A stretch of DNA of 64,000 nucleotides from Candidatus Uabimicrobium amorphum (GTDB taxonomy: Bacteria; Planctomycetota; Uabimicrobiia; Uabimicrobiales; Uabimicrobiaceae), in contig NZ_AP019860.1 in NCBI RefSeq assembly GCF_009002475.1, forward strand, positions 6,276,501-6,340,500. The letters run 5' to 3'. Each line of letters begins with the position of its first letter. Position 1 is the stretch's first letter. The translations under genes and the position numbers were made by a program. The notes under the pieces are model-generated. The model saw nothing but the letters and a program-made list of their open reading frames with translations, was not told where the DNA came from and did no database searches. This document shows positions 63,949 through 64,000 of the stretch, piece by piece.

Positions 63949-64000
63949 AATAGATCAAAGTGGTGTAGGAACTCTTTGGCCTCGCTTAAAATTCACTAAG

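Overview
The window (AT-rich, no rRNA or tRNA seen) looks like chromosome from a large-genome, Gram-negative-type environmental bacterium, most likely Planctomycetota or a relative such as the Uabimicrobium-like lineages. This is an inference from gene content: many Hanks-type Ser/Thr kinases (one with a DUF4384-like tail), giant secreted WD40 proteins, a metacaspase-like protease, sulfatase-modifying-factor (SUMF1/FGE-fold) proteins on membrane-anchored multidomain chassis, an OmpH/Skp-like chaperone, and very few metabolic genes. Several secreted proteins carry C-terminal modules otherwise familiar from Bacteroidota. Almost every gene is extracellular, envelope or signalling; none is a clear metabolic enzyme.

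Layout. 1-7.6 kb: three tandem paralogous secreted beta-propeller proteins (the first cut by the window edge). 7.7-8.5 kb: OmpH-like chaperone, convergent with them across a 28-bp perfect palindrome. 8.5-11.6 kb: an inverted-repeat element, a NarL-type response regulator, a 55-aa protein, a second inverted-repeat element and three overlapping unknown genes. 11.8-13.4 kb: secreted metzincin protease. 13.6-17.8 kb: transposase relic, an active-looking kinase and an adjacent pseudokinase, bracketed by inverted copies of a 26-bp sequence. 17.9-26.8 kb: a secreted lectin-fold-like protein and three tail-fibre-like modular repeat proteins that share long near-identical DNA blocks. 26.8-30.5 kb: giant secreted coiled-coil protein (paralogue at 54.8-58.2 kb). 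30.7-39.1 kb: two convergent membrane-anchored SUMF1-fold proteins. 39.1-40.7 kb: dispersed-repeat array that contains a PemK/MazF-type toxin-antitoxin pair. 40.7-44.1 kb: FHA multidomain protein and a YidD-like protein. 44.2-53.7 kb: caspase-HEAT-WD40 protein and a giant HEAT-WD40 partner in one operon. 54-58 kb: small membrane protein and the second coiled-coil giant. 58.4-64 kb: three Ser/Thr kinases.

Most notable observation: the last ~130 bases of the two SUMF1-fold genes (34290-34385 and 35310-35405) differ in 19 of 32 codons while their flanks are nearly identical. Twelve of the 13 codons whose amino acid is unchanged contain no adenine in either copy, and both are followed by a GC-rich constant segment and a conserved hairpin across the stop codon. 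This is the signature of variable regions of a diversity-generating retroelement. No reverse transcriptase or template repeat is visible in the window, so the machinery would have to lie elsewhere. Other notable signals are an exact T-F-S-x3-T-[ILV] octapeptide repeated 14 times in the N-termini of four kinases, a pseudokinase that has lost four catalytic motifs, and a dispersed family of CCACAGAG-ended inverted-repeat elements in most of the larger intergenic gaps.
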